NCBI RefSeq assembly: GCF_002008365.1
Contig: NZ_MRDL01000009.1
Coordinates: 62,001-126,000 of the forward strand
Origin: Rhizobium leguminosarum bv. viciae USDA 2370
GTDB lineage: Bacteria; Pseudomonadota; Alphaproteobacteria; Rhizobiales; Rhizobiaceae
DNA length: 64,000 nt
Reading direction: 5' to 3'
The notes under the pieces are model-generated. The model was not told the DNA's origin. It ran no database searches and worked only from the letters and a program-made list of their open reading frames with translations. The position numbers and the translations under genes are program-made. Shown one piece after another: positions 55,228 to 64,000 of the stretch. The stretch's first letter is position 1. Every line of letters starts with the position of its first letter.

Positions 55228-56247
55228 ATGTCACTGTTGGAAAAGTTCGAACGCTACCCGCTCACCTTCGGCCCAACGCCGATCGAGCACCTGCCGCGGC
55301 TGACTGCGGCGCTGGGCGGCAAGGTCGACATCTATGCCAAGCGCGACGACTGCAATTCCGGCCTCGCCATGGGCGGCAATAAGCTCAGGAAGCTCGAATA
55401 TATCGTGCCCGACGCGATCGCCTCCGGCGCGGATACGCTGGTGTCGATCGGTGGGGTCCAGTCGAATCATACCCGCATGGTGGCTGCGACTGCGGCGAAG
55501 ATCGGCATGAAATGTGTCGTCATCCAGGAGAAATGGGTACCGCACTACGATGCGGTCTATGACCGTGTCGGCAATATCCTGATGACGAAACTGATGGGCG
55601 CCGACAGCCGGCTGGTCGAGGATGGGTTCGACATCGGCATCCGCAAGAGCTGGGAGGATGCGATTCAGTCGGTAGAGGATGCGGGCGGCAAGCCCTACGC
55701 GATCCCGGCTGGCGCTTCGGTACACAAGTTCGGAGGCCTCGGCTATGTCGGCTTCGCCGAGGAAGTCGCGGCACAGGAAAAGGACCTCGGCTTCATCTTC
55801 GACTATATCATCGTCTGCGTTGTCACCGGTTCAACCCAGGGCGGAATGATCGTCGGCTTTGCCGCACTAGACAGGGCCGACCGGGTGATTGGCATCGATG
55901 CCTCGGGCACCCTCCAGCAGACGCGGAATCAGGTGCGGAAGATCGTCGATGCGACCTCGGAACTCGTGAACCTTGGTCGGTCGGTGCGTGAAGACGAGAT
56001 CGTCATCAACCCTGACTACGCCTATCCCGCCTATGGAGTGCCCTCGGAGGAGACCAACGAGGCGATCCGGCTCGCGGCGCGCACCGAGGCGATGATTACC
56101 GACCCAGTCTATGAGGGAAAGTCGATGCAGGGGATGATCGATCTCGCACGCAAGGGCTTCTTCCCCGAGGGCTCGAAGGTGCTGTACGCCCATCTCGGCG
56201 GCGCCCCGGCGCTCAACGGCTATAGCTATTACTACAAGGACGGGTGA
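55228..56247 (+). CDS. acdS: 1-aminocyclopropane-1-carboxylate deaminase
   Basis: A 339-aa fold-type II PLP enzyme splitting ACC, the ethylene precursor of plants, into 2-oxobutyrate and ammonia. [10 protein letters not shown] contains the PLP lysine (Lys52); SNHTR (79-83) and Tyr295-Glu296 in DPVYEGKS are residues that set ACC deaminase apart from D-cysteine desulfhydrases. GGAGG lies upstream of the ATG. Lowering ethylene aids nodulation and root growth. Intact and probably functional. Confidence 0.95.
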   Translation: MSLLEKFERYPLTFGPTPIEHLPRLTAALGGKVDIYAKRDDCNSGLAMGGNKLRKLEYIVPDAIASGADTLVSIGGVQSNHTRMVAATAAKIGMKCVVIQEKWVPHYDAVYDRVGNILMTKLMGADSRLVEDGFDIGIRKSWEDAIQSVEDAGGKPYAIPAGASVHKFGGLGYVGFAEEVAAQEKDLGFIFDYIIVCVVTGSTQGGMIVGFAALDRADRVIGIDASGTLQQTRNQVRKIVDATSELVNLGRSVREDEIVINPDYAYPAYGVPSEETNEAIRLAARTEAMITDPVYEGKSMQGMIDLARKGFFPEGSKVLYAHLGGAPALNGYSYYYKDG

Positions 56248-56531
56248 TTGGCACCGTCAGGTTAACCGGCCCGGGTATCGCGTTAAACATAGCTGAATGG
56301 CAAGCCGAGCCGATTGTGATCACGCCTCCGCAGTTCGATCTCCAGTCGATCCGACAGTGAAAACGAATAGTGTCGGATGAGGCTGTCTTCTCGACTGTTA
56401 TAACGAAAAACTTCCGTGGATCCGCGCACGTTTCCCCAGGGATGAGATAACCCCAGCGCGGACCAAACGCATAGACGGCTTAGAACAGCAATTCGCCTTC
56501 GGCTTTTGTAACCGCTGGCTAGCATGGCGTC
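56248..56531. other. Spacer after acdS
   Basis: No gene and no clear terminator. The minus-strand frame 56283-56525 has no family resemblance. Confidence 0.4.
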
Positions 56532-56726
56532 TTAGGAAACCCGATGCGTCTCTTTCCAACTCCGAGCGAGTCTGTCGCAGTACCAATCAAGGATAACGGA
56601 GATTCCGTCGTAGCTCGCGGCAGATCGTCGAAGGGTCTCGGCCAAGGGGCGCGCGATCTCCGCCTGACTGATCTTCTTCTCATGCATCCGCCCAACAACG
56701 CGACGTTCGCCCATGCTCAACTGCAC
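56532..56726 (-). pseudogene. IS30-family transposase, N-terminal fragment
   Basis: LSMGERRVVGRMHEKKISQA and EIARPL lead, after a frameshift, to GRDPSTICRELRRN: the helix-turn-helix head of IS30-type transposases. The catalytic domain is absent. Confidence 0.6.
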
Positions 56727-56829
56727 AATAGTGCGGGCCGTTCCATCCTCCTGAAATCATTGCCGATAATGTCTAAGTTGCATTTGAAAAACGGAATCTG
56801 CCGGCATATAACTGTTGCCAGAGCGTCGG

Positions 56830-57200
56830 GACAACGCCGAGGGATGGAGACGGCGCATACCACGAAGAAGTGGGCCTTCCGCTCCACGCCGCCGGTGAAC
56901 CCACATTCGTCCCGGAGCCGGTCAAACACCCCGCTTGGCCGTGTGGCGCTGCTTGCGCGGCACCTTCAGGTCTTCCTCCAGCCAATGCGCGATGGTTGAA
57001 ACGAACGCATCCAGCTTAGGACGCCGGATCGGCGACTGACGCTGATAACCGGGCGGTGTCGAATACAACACCACCTGGGAAACGCTGTCGCGAGATATGT
57101 TGAAATGCTTTGCAGCCTAACGCCGGCTCATTCCTTCCGAAACAGCCAAGCGAACCCTTAGGTACAATTCAACGGTGTAGATCCCCTTGTCCCTCCTGCG
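56830..57200 (-). pseudogene. IS21-family IstA, N-terminal fragment
   Basis: The minus strand reads GIYTVELYLRVRLAVSEGMS, then an in-frame TAG, AAKHFNISRDSVSQVV, SPIRRPKLDAFVSTIAHWLE and EDLKVPRKQRHTAKR, followed in another frame by VFDRLRDECGFTGGVERKAH. This is the start of an IS21 IstA transposase with one stop and one frameshift. IstB is missing. Confidence 0.75.
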
Positions 57201-57613
57201 TTCAATGCAGAAGGAAGATAGGTGGCCGGATTTTACTCCGCCCCTACGGCGAGATTATCGCGCCGTTACCGTGGCCGACTTTTGCACCGGCGCTCTCAAA
57301 CGTTATCTTCATCTGGTTCACTCGCCGAAGTTTCAGCTTGTACACGGCGCACCTGAACATCAGTCCGGCGTCTGATCCTTTCGTCTGGTCACCTCCTCAA
57401 CTCCGATGTCTTCTGTCGCAATTGCGAAGGGGTAGGCGAAGGGGATCGGGTTCGCAGGATCGCGCCGTCGGCAATCGGCGCACCCGGCAGCCTTCGCCGG
57501 CGCTGTCTATCCTGCACGTGACGAGGAAGGGGGCTGGCCGAGGACGAACAGGCCGGCATCTGCGATCCACGCTGATGCCGGCCGAGATGGGCGGAACTTG
57601 GCAGGGGAAAAAG
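57201..57613. other. Non-coding stretch with a long hairpin
   Basis: 57551-57583 holds a perfect 10-bp inverted repeat, GGCCGGCATC and GATGCCGGCC, around 13 bases; without a T-run it could be a transcript end for the minus-strand genes on the right. The left part may be the former upstream end of the IS21 element. No gene is supported. Confidence 0.45.
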
Positions 57614-57958
57614 CTATCCGTGGATATAGGCAGCGGACAACGGTCCGAGCTCCGCCGAGATCTGTCGCCACCTCGCCGGCTGCGCGCCGGTGCGGGAAAT
57701 CATCGCTTCGATCAAGCCGGTCGATACCGCATGCTTCAGTTTGGGGTCAACGCTTCGCATGCCGAGCTCGATCAGCTCGAATACCCTCTGGCGGTCTTCA
57801 AGCGATGAAAAACGCTCGGCGATCAGCCATCCCATATCCGAATAGAGGGCGTGCATGGCGGAGAGATCGATCGGCTGGCCGGTTGTCGATCCTGCTTCCA
57901 GGGCCGGCGCCCCAGGGATGTTCTGCGTCAGTTCGGATGTGATTGTGCTGGTATCCAT
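57614..57958 (-). CDS. Unknown 114-residue protein of the betaine-transport locus
   Basis: ATG 57958 gives 114 aa: a disordered start, then a helical part (MHALYSDMGWLIAERFSSLE, FELIELGMRSVDPKLKHAVS) and RTGAQPARWRQISAELGPL. No signal peptide. I know no function. It lies 49 bases after the HTH gene and so probably shares its transcript. Confidence 0.6.
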   Translation of the reverse strand: MDTSTITSELTQNIPGAPALEAGSTTGQPIDLSAMHALYSDMGWLIAERFSSLEDRQRVFELIELGMRSVDPKLKHAVSTGLIEAMISRTGAQPARWRQISAELGPLSAAYIHG

Positions 57959-58007
57959 CGATGTCGTTCCTTGTCCTGCTGAAATCGTTTGGCGCGGCCG
58001 TTGGCCG

Positions 58008-58298
58008 TCAGTCCGGACGAAAGGCAGAAATGTTGTCACTGGTGATCCAGGTTGGCCCTTCGCCACGTCCGCTGACGAGCCACGCCAGGCTGACCCCGAG
58101 CGCTTCGGCAATCATCACGAGGCGGTCGGGGAAGGGAGCGTCACGGTCGTTTTCCCAGTCGATCCAGGTGCCTGCCGCGATGCCGATTGCGAGGGCGGCG
58201 GCTTCGACCGACAGGCCGTTCGCGTCGCGCGCCAGCGATATCCGGCCGCCGATGGTGTCGTCAGTCGTGTAGAACGTGTCCGGGCTGTCGATATACAA
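58008..58298 (-). CDS. XRE-type helix-turn-helix protein
   Basis: A 96-aa protein starting at TTG 58298 with GGAG seven bases before it. RISLARDANGLSVEAAALAI, GIAAGTWIDWENDRDAPFPD and a third helix RLVMIAEALGVSLAWLVSGR form a Cro/C1-like domain occupying nearly the whole protein. It follows the binding-protein gene by about 70 bases on the same strand, so it may regulate the transporter operon. Confidence 0.75.
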   Translation of the reverse strand: MYIDSPDTFYTTDDTIGGRISLARDANGLSVEAAALAIGIAAGTWIDWENDRDAPFPDRLVMIAEALGVSLAWLVSGRGEGPTWITSDNISAFRPD

Positions 58299-58368
58299 CT
58301 GTCGCTCCTGCTCGATCTTGCGAAGATGCTCACCAGCACGATGGCGCTGGGGAGCATGATGTCGGAGA

Positions 58369-59241
58369 TCAGCCTTCCTCGCCGATCCAGCTCTTCACCT
58401 GGTCGGGGTGGTCGGCAATGTACTTGTCGACTGCTTCATCATAGGAGCTCCGCTGCGCGGTAAACATCGCCGCTTCCAGATCGGGAATCGGCAGCTTCAT
58501 GCGCGACAGGAAGTCGGCAACCTTGGGATATTCCGACTTGAAGTCCTTGCGCGCCAGAATGTCGACGTGCTCGGCTTCACCCAGCGACTTTTTCGGGTCG
58601 TCGAGGTAGCGCAGCTGGTGCTTGCCGAACATCCAGTGCGGGCTCCAGGCGGTGGCCACGAACCACTTTTCGCCGCGCACGGCGCGATCGACGGTGGTCA
58701 GCATGCCGGCTTCGCTGGAGATCTGCAGCTTGTAGCTGCCCAGCCCGTAATCCTTCTCAGCCTTCTCCGACAGGCGCGTTAGGCCGGCGCCGGGGTCGAT
58801 GCCGTGGATGGTGCCGGAGAGCTTCTTCTGGACGTCTTCCTTCTTGAGATCCTCGATCGAGCCGATCTGGTCTGCGGGAATGTAGTCCGGGACGACCCAG
58901 CCGAGCTTGGCGCCGTCATAGACGGTGCCGAGCGTCTCGACCTTCTCCTTGACCTTGGCATAATAGTCCGCATGGGTCTGCGGCAGCCAGGCCATCATCA
59001 TCGCATCGAGATCGCCGCGGCCGACACCCTGGTAGAGCGGCGCCACGTCTGCCTGCACAAGCTCGACCTTCTGGTTGAGCTTGGTCTCGATCAGCCTGGC
59101 AGCGAGCTTAGTGACGAATTCGGCGTCGGACCATGCGGCCCAGCCGATCTTCACCGGCTTGGCATCCGCAGCCATGGTCGCTGTGACGGTGCCAACGAGA
59201 AGGGCGGCGGCGAGGCCGAGGGTTGCGAGTGTTTTGAACAT
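58369..59241 (-). CDS. proX: Glycine betaine/choline-type binding protein (ProX/OpuAC)
   Basis: A 290-aa periplasmic protein: signal peptide residues 1-25 (MFKTLATLGLAAALLVGTVT...), mature part KPVKIGWAAWSDAEFVTKLA. The OpuAC pattern shows in DLDAMMMAWLPQTHADYY and EKWFVATAWSPHWMFGKHQL, whose tryptophans form the aromatic box for quaternary amines. AGGAG precedes ATG 59241; the upstream frame extension is rejected. Third gene of the transporter operon; choline, betaine or proline betaine are possible ligands. Confidence 0.9.
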   Translation of the reverse strand: MFKTLATLGLAAALLVGTVTATMAADAKPVKIGWAAWSDAEFVTKLAARLIETKLNQKVELVQADVAPLYQGVGRGDLDAMMMAWLPQTHADYYAKVKEKVETLGTVYDGAKLGWVVPDYIPADQIGSIEDLKKEDVQKKLSGTIHGIDPGAGLTRLSEKAEKDYGLGSYKLQISSEAGMLTTVDRAVRGEKWFVATAWSPHWMFGKHQLRYLDDPKKSLGEAEHVDILARKDFKSEYPKVADFLSRMKLPIPDLEAAMFTAQRSSYDEAVDKYIADHPDQVKSWIGEEG

Positions 59242-59305
59242 ATGTGCTCCTTTTGTGAAGGTTCGCATTAGACGGGTCGTTGCCCGCATTGGTCTGACGC
59301 GGGGG

Positions 59306-60187
59306 TCAGGCGGTAGCGGTCGCCAGTTCCTCGCGCTCGGTCTTGCGGAACAGTCCCAGCCAGAAGGCGGCGCGGGGTTTTCCGAGGCTCTGGGTGATCC
59401 GGTCGAGAATGACGGCCAGGATGACAACGGCGATACCGCCTTCGAAGCCGGTGCCGACATCGAGACGCTGGATGCCCGTCAGTACCGTGTTGCCGATGCC
59501 ACCGGCACCGATCATCGAGGCGATCACCACCATCGACAGCGACAACATGATCGTCTGGTTGATGCCGGCCATGATCGAGGGCAGGGCATTCGGCAACTGC
59601 ACCTTGAAGAGCAACTGCGTAGCGGTGCAGCCGAAGGCATTGCCGGCCTCGATGAATTCGCCATCCACCTGGCGGATGCCGAGATTGGTGAGGCGGGCCA
59701 CCGGTGGCATCGAGAAGATCACCGTGGCGATCGCGCCGGGTACGGCACCGAGGCCGAAGAACATCGCGGCCGGGATCAGGTAGACGAAGGCCGGCATGGT
59801 CTGCATCAGGTCCAGAACAGGGCGCACGAAGGCGGCGACGGAATCCTTGCGCGCCATGGAGATGCCGAGCGGCAGGCCGACCAGCATGGCGATCAGCGTC
59901 GAGGCGATCACCAGCGATAGTGTCTCCATCATCGGGCCCCAGAGGGCGATGTGATTGACGAGCAGCAGGCCGAGCGCGGTGAACACCGCAAAGCCGATGC
60001 CGACACGCCAGAGCGACAGGATCACGAAGATCGCGATGCCGACAGGCATGGGGATAGCCAGCAGGGCATTCTGGATGCCATCCGTGACGAAGCCGATGGT
60101 CGCGGCGATGGCGTCCAGCAGCGGTGAGAAATTGTCGAGGACGTAATTGACGGCAGCGTCGATGCCGTTTCCGATATCGAAGTTCAT
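59306..60187 (-). CDS. proW: Glycine betaine/choline ABC permease (ProW)
   Basis: A 293-aa membrane protein with about seven spans. MARKDSVAAFVRPVLDLMQT, MPAFVYLIPAAMFFGLG and EAGNAFGCTATQLLFKVQLP (ATPase contact loop) are typical of ProW/OpuAB. It lies 22 bases after proV and 64 before proX. Confidence 0.92.
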   Translation of the reverse strand: MNFDIGNGIDAAVNYVLDNFSPLLDAIAATIGFVTDGIQNALLAIPMPVGIAIFVILSLWRVGIGFAVFTALGLLLVNHIALWGPMMETLSLVIASTLIAMLVGLPLGISMARKDSVAAFVRPVLDLMQTMPAFVYLIPAAMFFGLGAVPGAIATVIFSMPPVARLTNLGIRQVDGEFIEAGNAFGCTATQLLFKVQLPNALPSIMAGINQTIMLSLSMVVIASMIGAGGIGNTVLTGIQRLDVGTGFEGGIAVVILAVILDRITQSLGKPRAAFWLGLFRKTEREELATATA

Positions 60188-60209
60188 AGTATATCCGATG
60201 TGTTTGGGG

Positions 60210-61442
60210 TCAGCTGGCGCGATCGAGCGTTTCGAGCAGCGCCGACTTGCTGATGGAGCCGATATAGCGGTTGCGATCGCAGACGACGGGTACCGGCCAT
60301 GGGCTAGCGGCGACCTTGCCGAGCACGTTCGACAAAGGCTCGGAAGCCGGAATGGCCTGGATCTCGGTCAGGAAAGCGCCGCGATAGGGGTCGGCTGCCT
60401 TGGCCCGCATCTTCTCGATCAGCGAAGTTTGGCTGATCATGCCGTGATAGGTCTTGTCGCGGCCGAGGATGATCGCGTATTCACGATCGTAGTTCTTCAT
60501 TCGCTCGAGCGCTGCGGCAGCGGACACGCCTTCGCGCTCGATGATCGTCACCTGCGACTTGCGGGCAACATCGCCGGCCTTGAAGACATGGGCGACATCG
60601 ACATTGCGGAAGAACGAGCGAACATAGTCGTTGGCCGGCTGGGTGACGATTTCGTCGGGCGTGCCGACCTGCACGACATTGCCGTTCTGCATGATGCAGA
60701 TCCGGTCGCCGATGCGCATCGCCTCGTCGAGATCGTGGCTGACGAAAACGATGGTGCGGCTGTGTTCCGACTGCAGGCGAACCAGTTCGTCCTGCATTTC
60801 CGTGCGGATCAGCGGGTCGAGGGCCGAGAAGGCTTCGTCCATCAGCAGGATCGTCGGCTCGCTGGCCAGTGCGCGGGCAAGGCCGACGCGCTGCTTCATG
60901 CCACCGGAGAGCTGATCCGGGCGGCTGTCGGCATAGCCATCGAGGCCGACGGCCTTCAGCGCCGCCAGTGCCTTCTGCTTGCGGCCGGCCTCGCCGACAC
61001 CGGCGACTTCGAGACCGAAGGCGGCGTTGTTGAGGACCGTGCGGTTCGGCAACAGTGCAACGGATTGGAAGACCATGCTGATGTCGCGGCGGCGAAGCGC
61101 GATCAGCTCGCTGCGCGACATGCCGGTGATGTCGCGGCCATCGATCTCGATCGATCCGGAACTCGGTTCGATCAGTCGGTTGAGAAGGCGCAGCAGCGTT
61201 GATTTGCCGGAGCCCGACAGGCCCATGATCACGAATATCTCGCCGGCACGAATATCGAAACTGGCGTCGTTGACGCCGATCGAGCAGCCCGTTGCTGCAT
61301 GAATTTCAGACTTGGTCTTTCCGGCCCGCAGTAGTGCGAAGGCTTTTTTCGGATGCTCGCCGAAGACTTTGTAGATGTTCTTGAGGCTGATCTTGGTCGT
61401 TGCCGATTGTGTCGGCGCGTCTTTTTCAGTTGCAGAATTCAT
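60210..61442 (-). CDS. proV: Glycine betaine/choline ABC ATPase (ProV) with CBS domains
   Basis: A 410-aa ATPase: GLSGSGKST (Walker A), LSGGMKQRVGLARALASEPT (signature), ILLMDEAFSALDP (Walker B), then a tail with two CBS-type segments (VTIIEREGVSAAAALERMKN and VVCDRNRYIGSISKSALLET) that sense ionic strength or nucleotides in this family. The N-terminal VFGEHPKKAFALL stretch is typical of ProV. First gene of proV-proW-proX. Confidence 0.93.
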   Translation of the reverse strand: MNSATEKDAPTQSATTKISLKNIYKVFGEHPKKAFALLRAGKTKSEIHAATGCSIGVNDASFDIRAGEIFVIMGLSGSGKSTLLRLLNRLIEPSSGSIEIDGRDITGMSRSELIALRRRDISMVFQSVALLPNRTVLNNAAFGLEVAGVGEAGRKQKALAALKAVGLDGYADSRPDQLSGGMKQRVGLARALASEPTILLMDEAFSALDPLIRTEMQDELVRLQSEHSRTIVFVSHDLDEAMRIGDRICIMQNGNVVQVGTPDEIVTQPANDYVRSFFRNVDVAHVFKAGDVARKSQVTIIEREGVSAAAALERMKNYDREYAIILGRDKTYHGMISQTSLIEKMRAKAADPYRGAFLTEIQAIPASEPLSNVLGKVAASPWPVPVVCDRNRYIGSISKSALLETLDRAS

Positions 61443-61744
61443 ATAATTTGGGCGCCGAGCTCAAGAGGCTAGGCATTCTCCTTTTTTAGCCGATGCTTGT
61501 CGAGACGACAGTATTTTCTGTGCATTTCCAAGTGTCGGTTGTGTTTTCAATGTAGAAAAGCGCTATTGATTTAATCACGTATTTGGCCATCCAAGTATGG
61601 CTCTGCCATAATGGCAATCATCGACAGTAACGTCTGCGTTCGGCGCTTCATATTCCATTCGAAACCAGCGCTTCGGCGGAGGCGTTGAACGTTATGTAGG
61701 TGGATATACGCTCGATGTCCATAAAAAAATGAAATTTATTGCCA
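61443..61744. other. Upstream region of the proVWX operon
   Basis: Moderately AT-rich, without a gene. It must hold the operon promoter; I see no -35/-10 pair strong enough to mark. Confidence 0.4.
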
Positions 61745-61980
61745 GCGGGTCATTGTGATGGCGCAAAAATAGGCTGTTTTGGGCTTCTGCGACCCTGGCG
61801 TTGTGCGCGGCTTCGGGTGCATCCAGCGCTTGCGGAACTTCGGGGCTCCGAAGTCGTCGAGCTCCTGCGCACAGTGCGATAGCTCATGCTCCATGAGGGC
61901 GCGGGCCGAGCGTCGCTTGCAGACATCCAGAAGTTGGCATCGATCGTGATTATGAAATCAGGGACCGACCCGAACACAGC
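61745..61980 (-). pseudogene. Remnant of a phage-type putative metallopeptidase gene
   Basis: One frame gives DFIITIDANFWMSASDA; after a frameshift the next gives ALMEHELSHCAQELDDFGAP and KFRKRWMHPKP. HELSHC is the zinc motif of small putative metallopeptidases common in prophages. The head is missing and the frame is broken, so it is a relic. Confidence 0.55.
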
Positions 61981-62806
61981 GACGACGCCTTCAAGCGCAA
62001 CCTAGTCCGTCAGGGCCCTGGCCAGATCTGCAGCGCGAACTGGTCGGGCACGGGCGCGACGCCGAAGGACCTCGTAGTAAGGTTTCACAACGATATAGAA
62101 GGTGAAGCTTCCTTCACCTTCTCCATTTCCCTGCGCTCGCCTTTTGCTGTCTTTCGTTATCTTGGAGCATTGATGCGATCCAACCCCAATGCCTTCAGGC
62201 TCCAGACGGAGGAGGCCCTTCGGCGGGCGACCGACACATCGATTATCAAAGTCACTCGGGGACGATCGCACAACTGCTTTGCCGCCACAGTCTACCGTGG
62301 CTCGGCTTATTGCGTCCCAGAGAGGGGCGCCGAAAACACCAAACAAGTCTTTTCGATCCTCGCCCAGCTTGTTGCGCTCAGCGTTACCCCGGGGACGCTG
62401 CCGGTTACAAGTGACGTGCGCCTGATCCAGTAAGTGGTATGTTTAGGTGCGCCTTTCGCGATGCTTTGTGACAAGTCGCAACAGTCGGAATACTCGCATA
62501 GGCCAGCGGAGCAGCGACCATATTGACTACCGACTACGGTGCCTCCGTTCAAAGACGCGCCTACCCTGGCGCGGTCGATCCAAGATTGCGTTAAACCATT
62601 GCGCCAGTGGAAGCAGCTCGGGCAACTGATACTTTCTTGCTTGATGGAGTCGCGCGGTAGCCGCACATATAATGGCACTTGCCTCGTCGTCTTGCCCGTG
62701 TTCGGCCATTTGTGGTGCGGAAAAATCCTGCGCTTTCTGGCCGCGTTGGCCGGAGGGCGATGATGCTCGACGTCGAGTTCACCGCCTGCGGCCCGCGCTC
62801 CGAGCA
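61981..62806. other. Decayed region without an intact gene
   Basis: Minus-strand frames at 62002-62346 and 62307-62810 lack ribosome sites. A short stretch around 62540-62640 (LPELLPLAQWFNAILDRPRQ) resembles the C-terminus of glutathione S-transferases and may be the trace of such a gene. Confidence 0.35.
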
Positions 62807-63718
62807 TCACTTGAACGCAATACCAAGCGCGCTTAAAAACTCGAGCATGATGTCATTGACGGCACGCTGGCGCAAAATCCGGGCTTCTCTGATTTCCGTG
62901 TCGTCTGCAGCACCTTCAATTTCGAACTGCGCCACGGCAACGTTGCCTTCGCGCAGGTAGCCTTCGTCTGGCGCCGGATCACAAAAGCGGGTGAGCAAAA
63001 GCGTCAGGGCACGTTCGATGACCTCCCGATCGTTGCCTTTCAGAGCCTCTTGGAATTTGGCGATTGCGCCGGCGAGCCCGCCTTCTCCGTGTTCGAGGCA
63101 GTAGACGAGATCGTGCGCATCTTTGCGCTCACGCCGGTGATCAAAGGCAAACGCCTTGAGGCATGTGAATGCCACGATATCGGCGTAGGGGATGGATTCT
63201 GTCGAGCGGCCTTTTTCACCCAACAGATCAGCGGTGACTTCCATCCGATCGTGGTGCCCGAACACGAGGGACGCGTGAGGGATATTCACCGCAGAAACAT
63301 TTCCTTCCGTCGGCAGTTCCTGCAATGCGCCACCCCGGAGCTTCGGATCGTCTGCCAAGAACTCCAGAATGACGAGAATGCCGTGCTCGGTCATGGTCTG
63401 CCAACGCCAGTTGACCTTATTGCCCTTGTCATTTTGCGCACGCTCGAAACCCATTTTTTTGAGGTTCTGCTCGAGCGTCCGGTATGCCTCTGTGTCGGCG
63501 AGGATCGACAGATCGACGACGACATCGATATCACCGGTTCCTGCATGAGGCGGGACGTCAGGCGGCCTCTTGGTGACGATGTAGCGCGGTGCAAGCCCAC
63601 CGACCAGAAAGACGGAATCACGCCAGGGGCCGAGGCCGCTGAAGAGCGTAACCAGGACGCGCTCGCAGTCGCGGGTAACATCGGCACTGTATTCAGTCAG
63701 TATCTGGGGCTTTGTCAT
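62807..63718 (-). CDS. Nucleotidyltransferase-fold protein, toxin-like
   Basis: A 303-aa protein with the polymerase-beta-like motif split as VFLVGGLAPRYIV (37-48) and TGDIDVVVD (61-69). A later KDAHDLVYCLEHGEGGLAGA resembles the second helix block of AbiEii-like proteins. Its start overlaps the stop of an AbiEi-like gene by four bases, as in the pair at 15261-16945, although the two toxins are clearly different in sequence. Probably the effector half of a second type IV-like system. Confidence 0.7.
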   Translation of the reverse strand: MTKPQILTEYSADVTRDCERVLVTLFSGLGPWRDSVFLVGGLAPRYIVTKRPPDVPPHAGTGDIDVVVDLSILADTEAYRTLEQNLKKMGFERAQNDKGNKVNWRWQTMTEHGILVILEFLADDPKLRGGALQELPTEGNVSAVNIPHASLVFGHHDRMEVTADLLGEKGRSTESIPYADIVAFTCLKAFAFDHRRERKDAHDLVYCLEHGEGGLAGAIAKFQEALKGNDREVIERALTLLLTRFCDPAPDEGYLREGNVAVAQFEIEGAADDTEIREARILRQRAVNDIMLEFLSALGIAFK

Positions 63719-64000
63719 TCGGGTACCGCGAGTTTTGTCAGCCGAAGATGGTCGGCCAGTTCCTTTGAGCGACCGCTGTCAAGCTGCAGGAGATCGAGGT
63801 AGGTTTGAAGTGGATCTGTGACCCAGACATGACCGACCCGTTGGCGAAACAGAAAGTCGTGGCGTGGATTAGAGTCTATAACTCCCAGATTCCAGCCCTC
63901 TTTGACAGCCTTTGCTCCCAGTTTTCGAAGAAGGCTTTCGCCGCCATGATCGATGCGGCAATGGATTTGGGATATCTTCGAGAGGTGCGGTGCATGGATC
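63715..64000 (-). CDS. AbiEi-like protein, C-terminal part (cut by window end)
   Basis: The minus-strand frame is open from the window edge to TGA at 63715-63717. It reads KEGWNLGVIDSNPRHDFLFR and GHVWVTDPLQTYLDLLQLDS, then KELADHLRLTKLAVPE. The V-x-DPLQTYLDL segment is typical of the C-terminal part of AbiEi/COG5340-type antitoxins. It overlaps the nucleotidyltransferase start (ATGA). The start codon lies outside the window. Confidence 0.6.
   Translation of the reverse strand, partial: IHAPHLSKISQIHCRIDHGGESLLRKLGAKAVKEGWNLGVIDSNPRHDFLFRQRVGHVWVTDPLQTYLDLLQLDSGRSKELADHLRLTKLAVPE

Overview
The window looks like part of a large accessory replicon, most likely a symbiotic plasmid, of a Rhizobium-type alphaproteobacterium. 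The evidence is GC-rich coding sequence, rhizobial-type thiCOSGE, acdR/acdS and MocB-like genes, a NifA/sigma-54 promoter attached to a broken copy of fixA, and many insertion-sequence scraps between intact cargo operons. No rRNA, tRNA, CRISPR array or replication origin was seen.

Layout. 0-7.8 kb holds scattered small genes (ACT-domain protein, broken ArgP-type regulator, cysteine-synthase-like enzyme, small HTH protein, orphan MocB-like sugar-binding protein), IS debris and an exported UbiC-like protein. 8.0-12.6 kb is a TPP-riboswitch-controlled thiamine operon, thiC-thiO-thiS-thiG-thiE. 12.9-17.0 kb holds an rpsU copy, an SDR and an AbiEi/AbiEii toxin-antitoxin operon with a third gene; the AbiE promoter carries two dyads. 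17.3-20.0 kb is a graveyard of IS6, IS5 and ISL3 pieces. 20.3-23.5 kb is the most unusual segment: a NifA upstream activator site, a -24/-12 promoter and 25 codons of fixA, followed by a shortened glutamyl-tRNA-reductase-like gene and an ATP-grasp ligase gene, then a terminator. 24.4-35.9 kb is a catabolic island: a Liv-type ABC importer and HyuA/HyuB (ATP-dependent hydantoinase/oxoprolinase family) in one operon, plus an XRE-cupin regulator and a divergent HisD paralogue. 36.2-40.4 kb holds IS6 debris, a small exported protein, an MFS fragment, an XRE/ImmA peptidase pair and a truncated ku.

40.8-53.9 kb appears to be a regulon for methoxylated aromatics. It has a folate-dependent O-demethylase (LigM/DesA type), a MetF-like enzyme, PurU, a second Liv-type importer, hydroxyquinol 1,2-dioxygenase, maleylacetate reductase, a MarR regulator and an FAD hydroxylase. 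Similar dyads at two promoters suggest common control. 54.1 kb carries a 359-bp duplicate of the thiG/thiE junction, followed by acdR and acdS (ACC deaminase, ethylene-precursor breakdown). 56.5-57.2 kb is IS30/IS21 debris. 57.6-61.4 kb is a ProXWV-type betaine/choline importer with a small HTH gene. The right edge carries a second NTase/AbiEi-like pair, cut by the window end.

Functional reading: the intact operons fit life on plants and in nodules (vitamin supply, ethylene control, osmolyte uptake, use of plant aromatics and cyclic amides). The fixA-promoter-driven GluTR-like/ATP-grasp pair is the best candidate for an undescribed system, probably a small-molecule pathway expressed in bacteroids. 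All family calls come from reading motifs by eye; no database search was possible.
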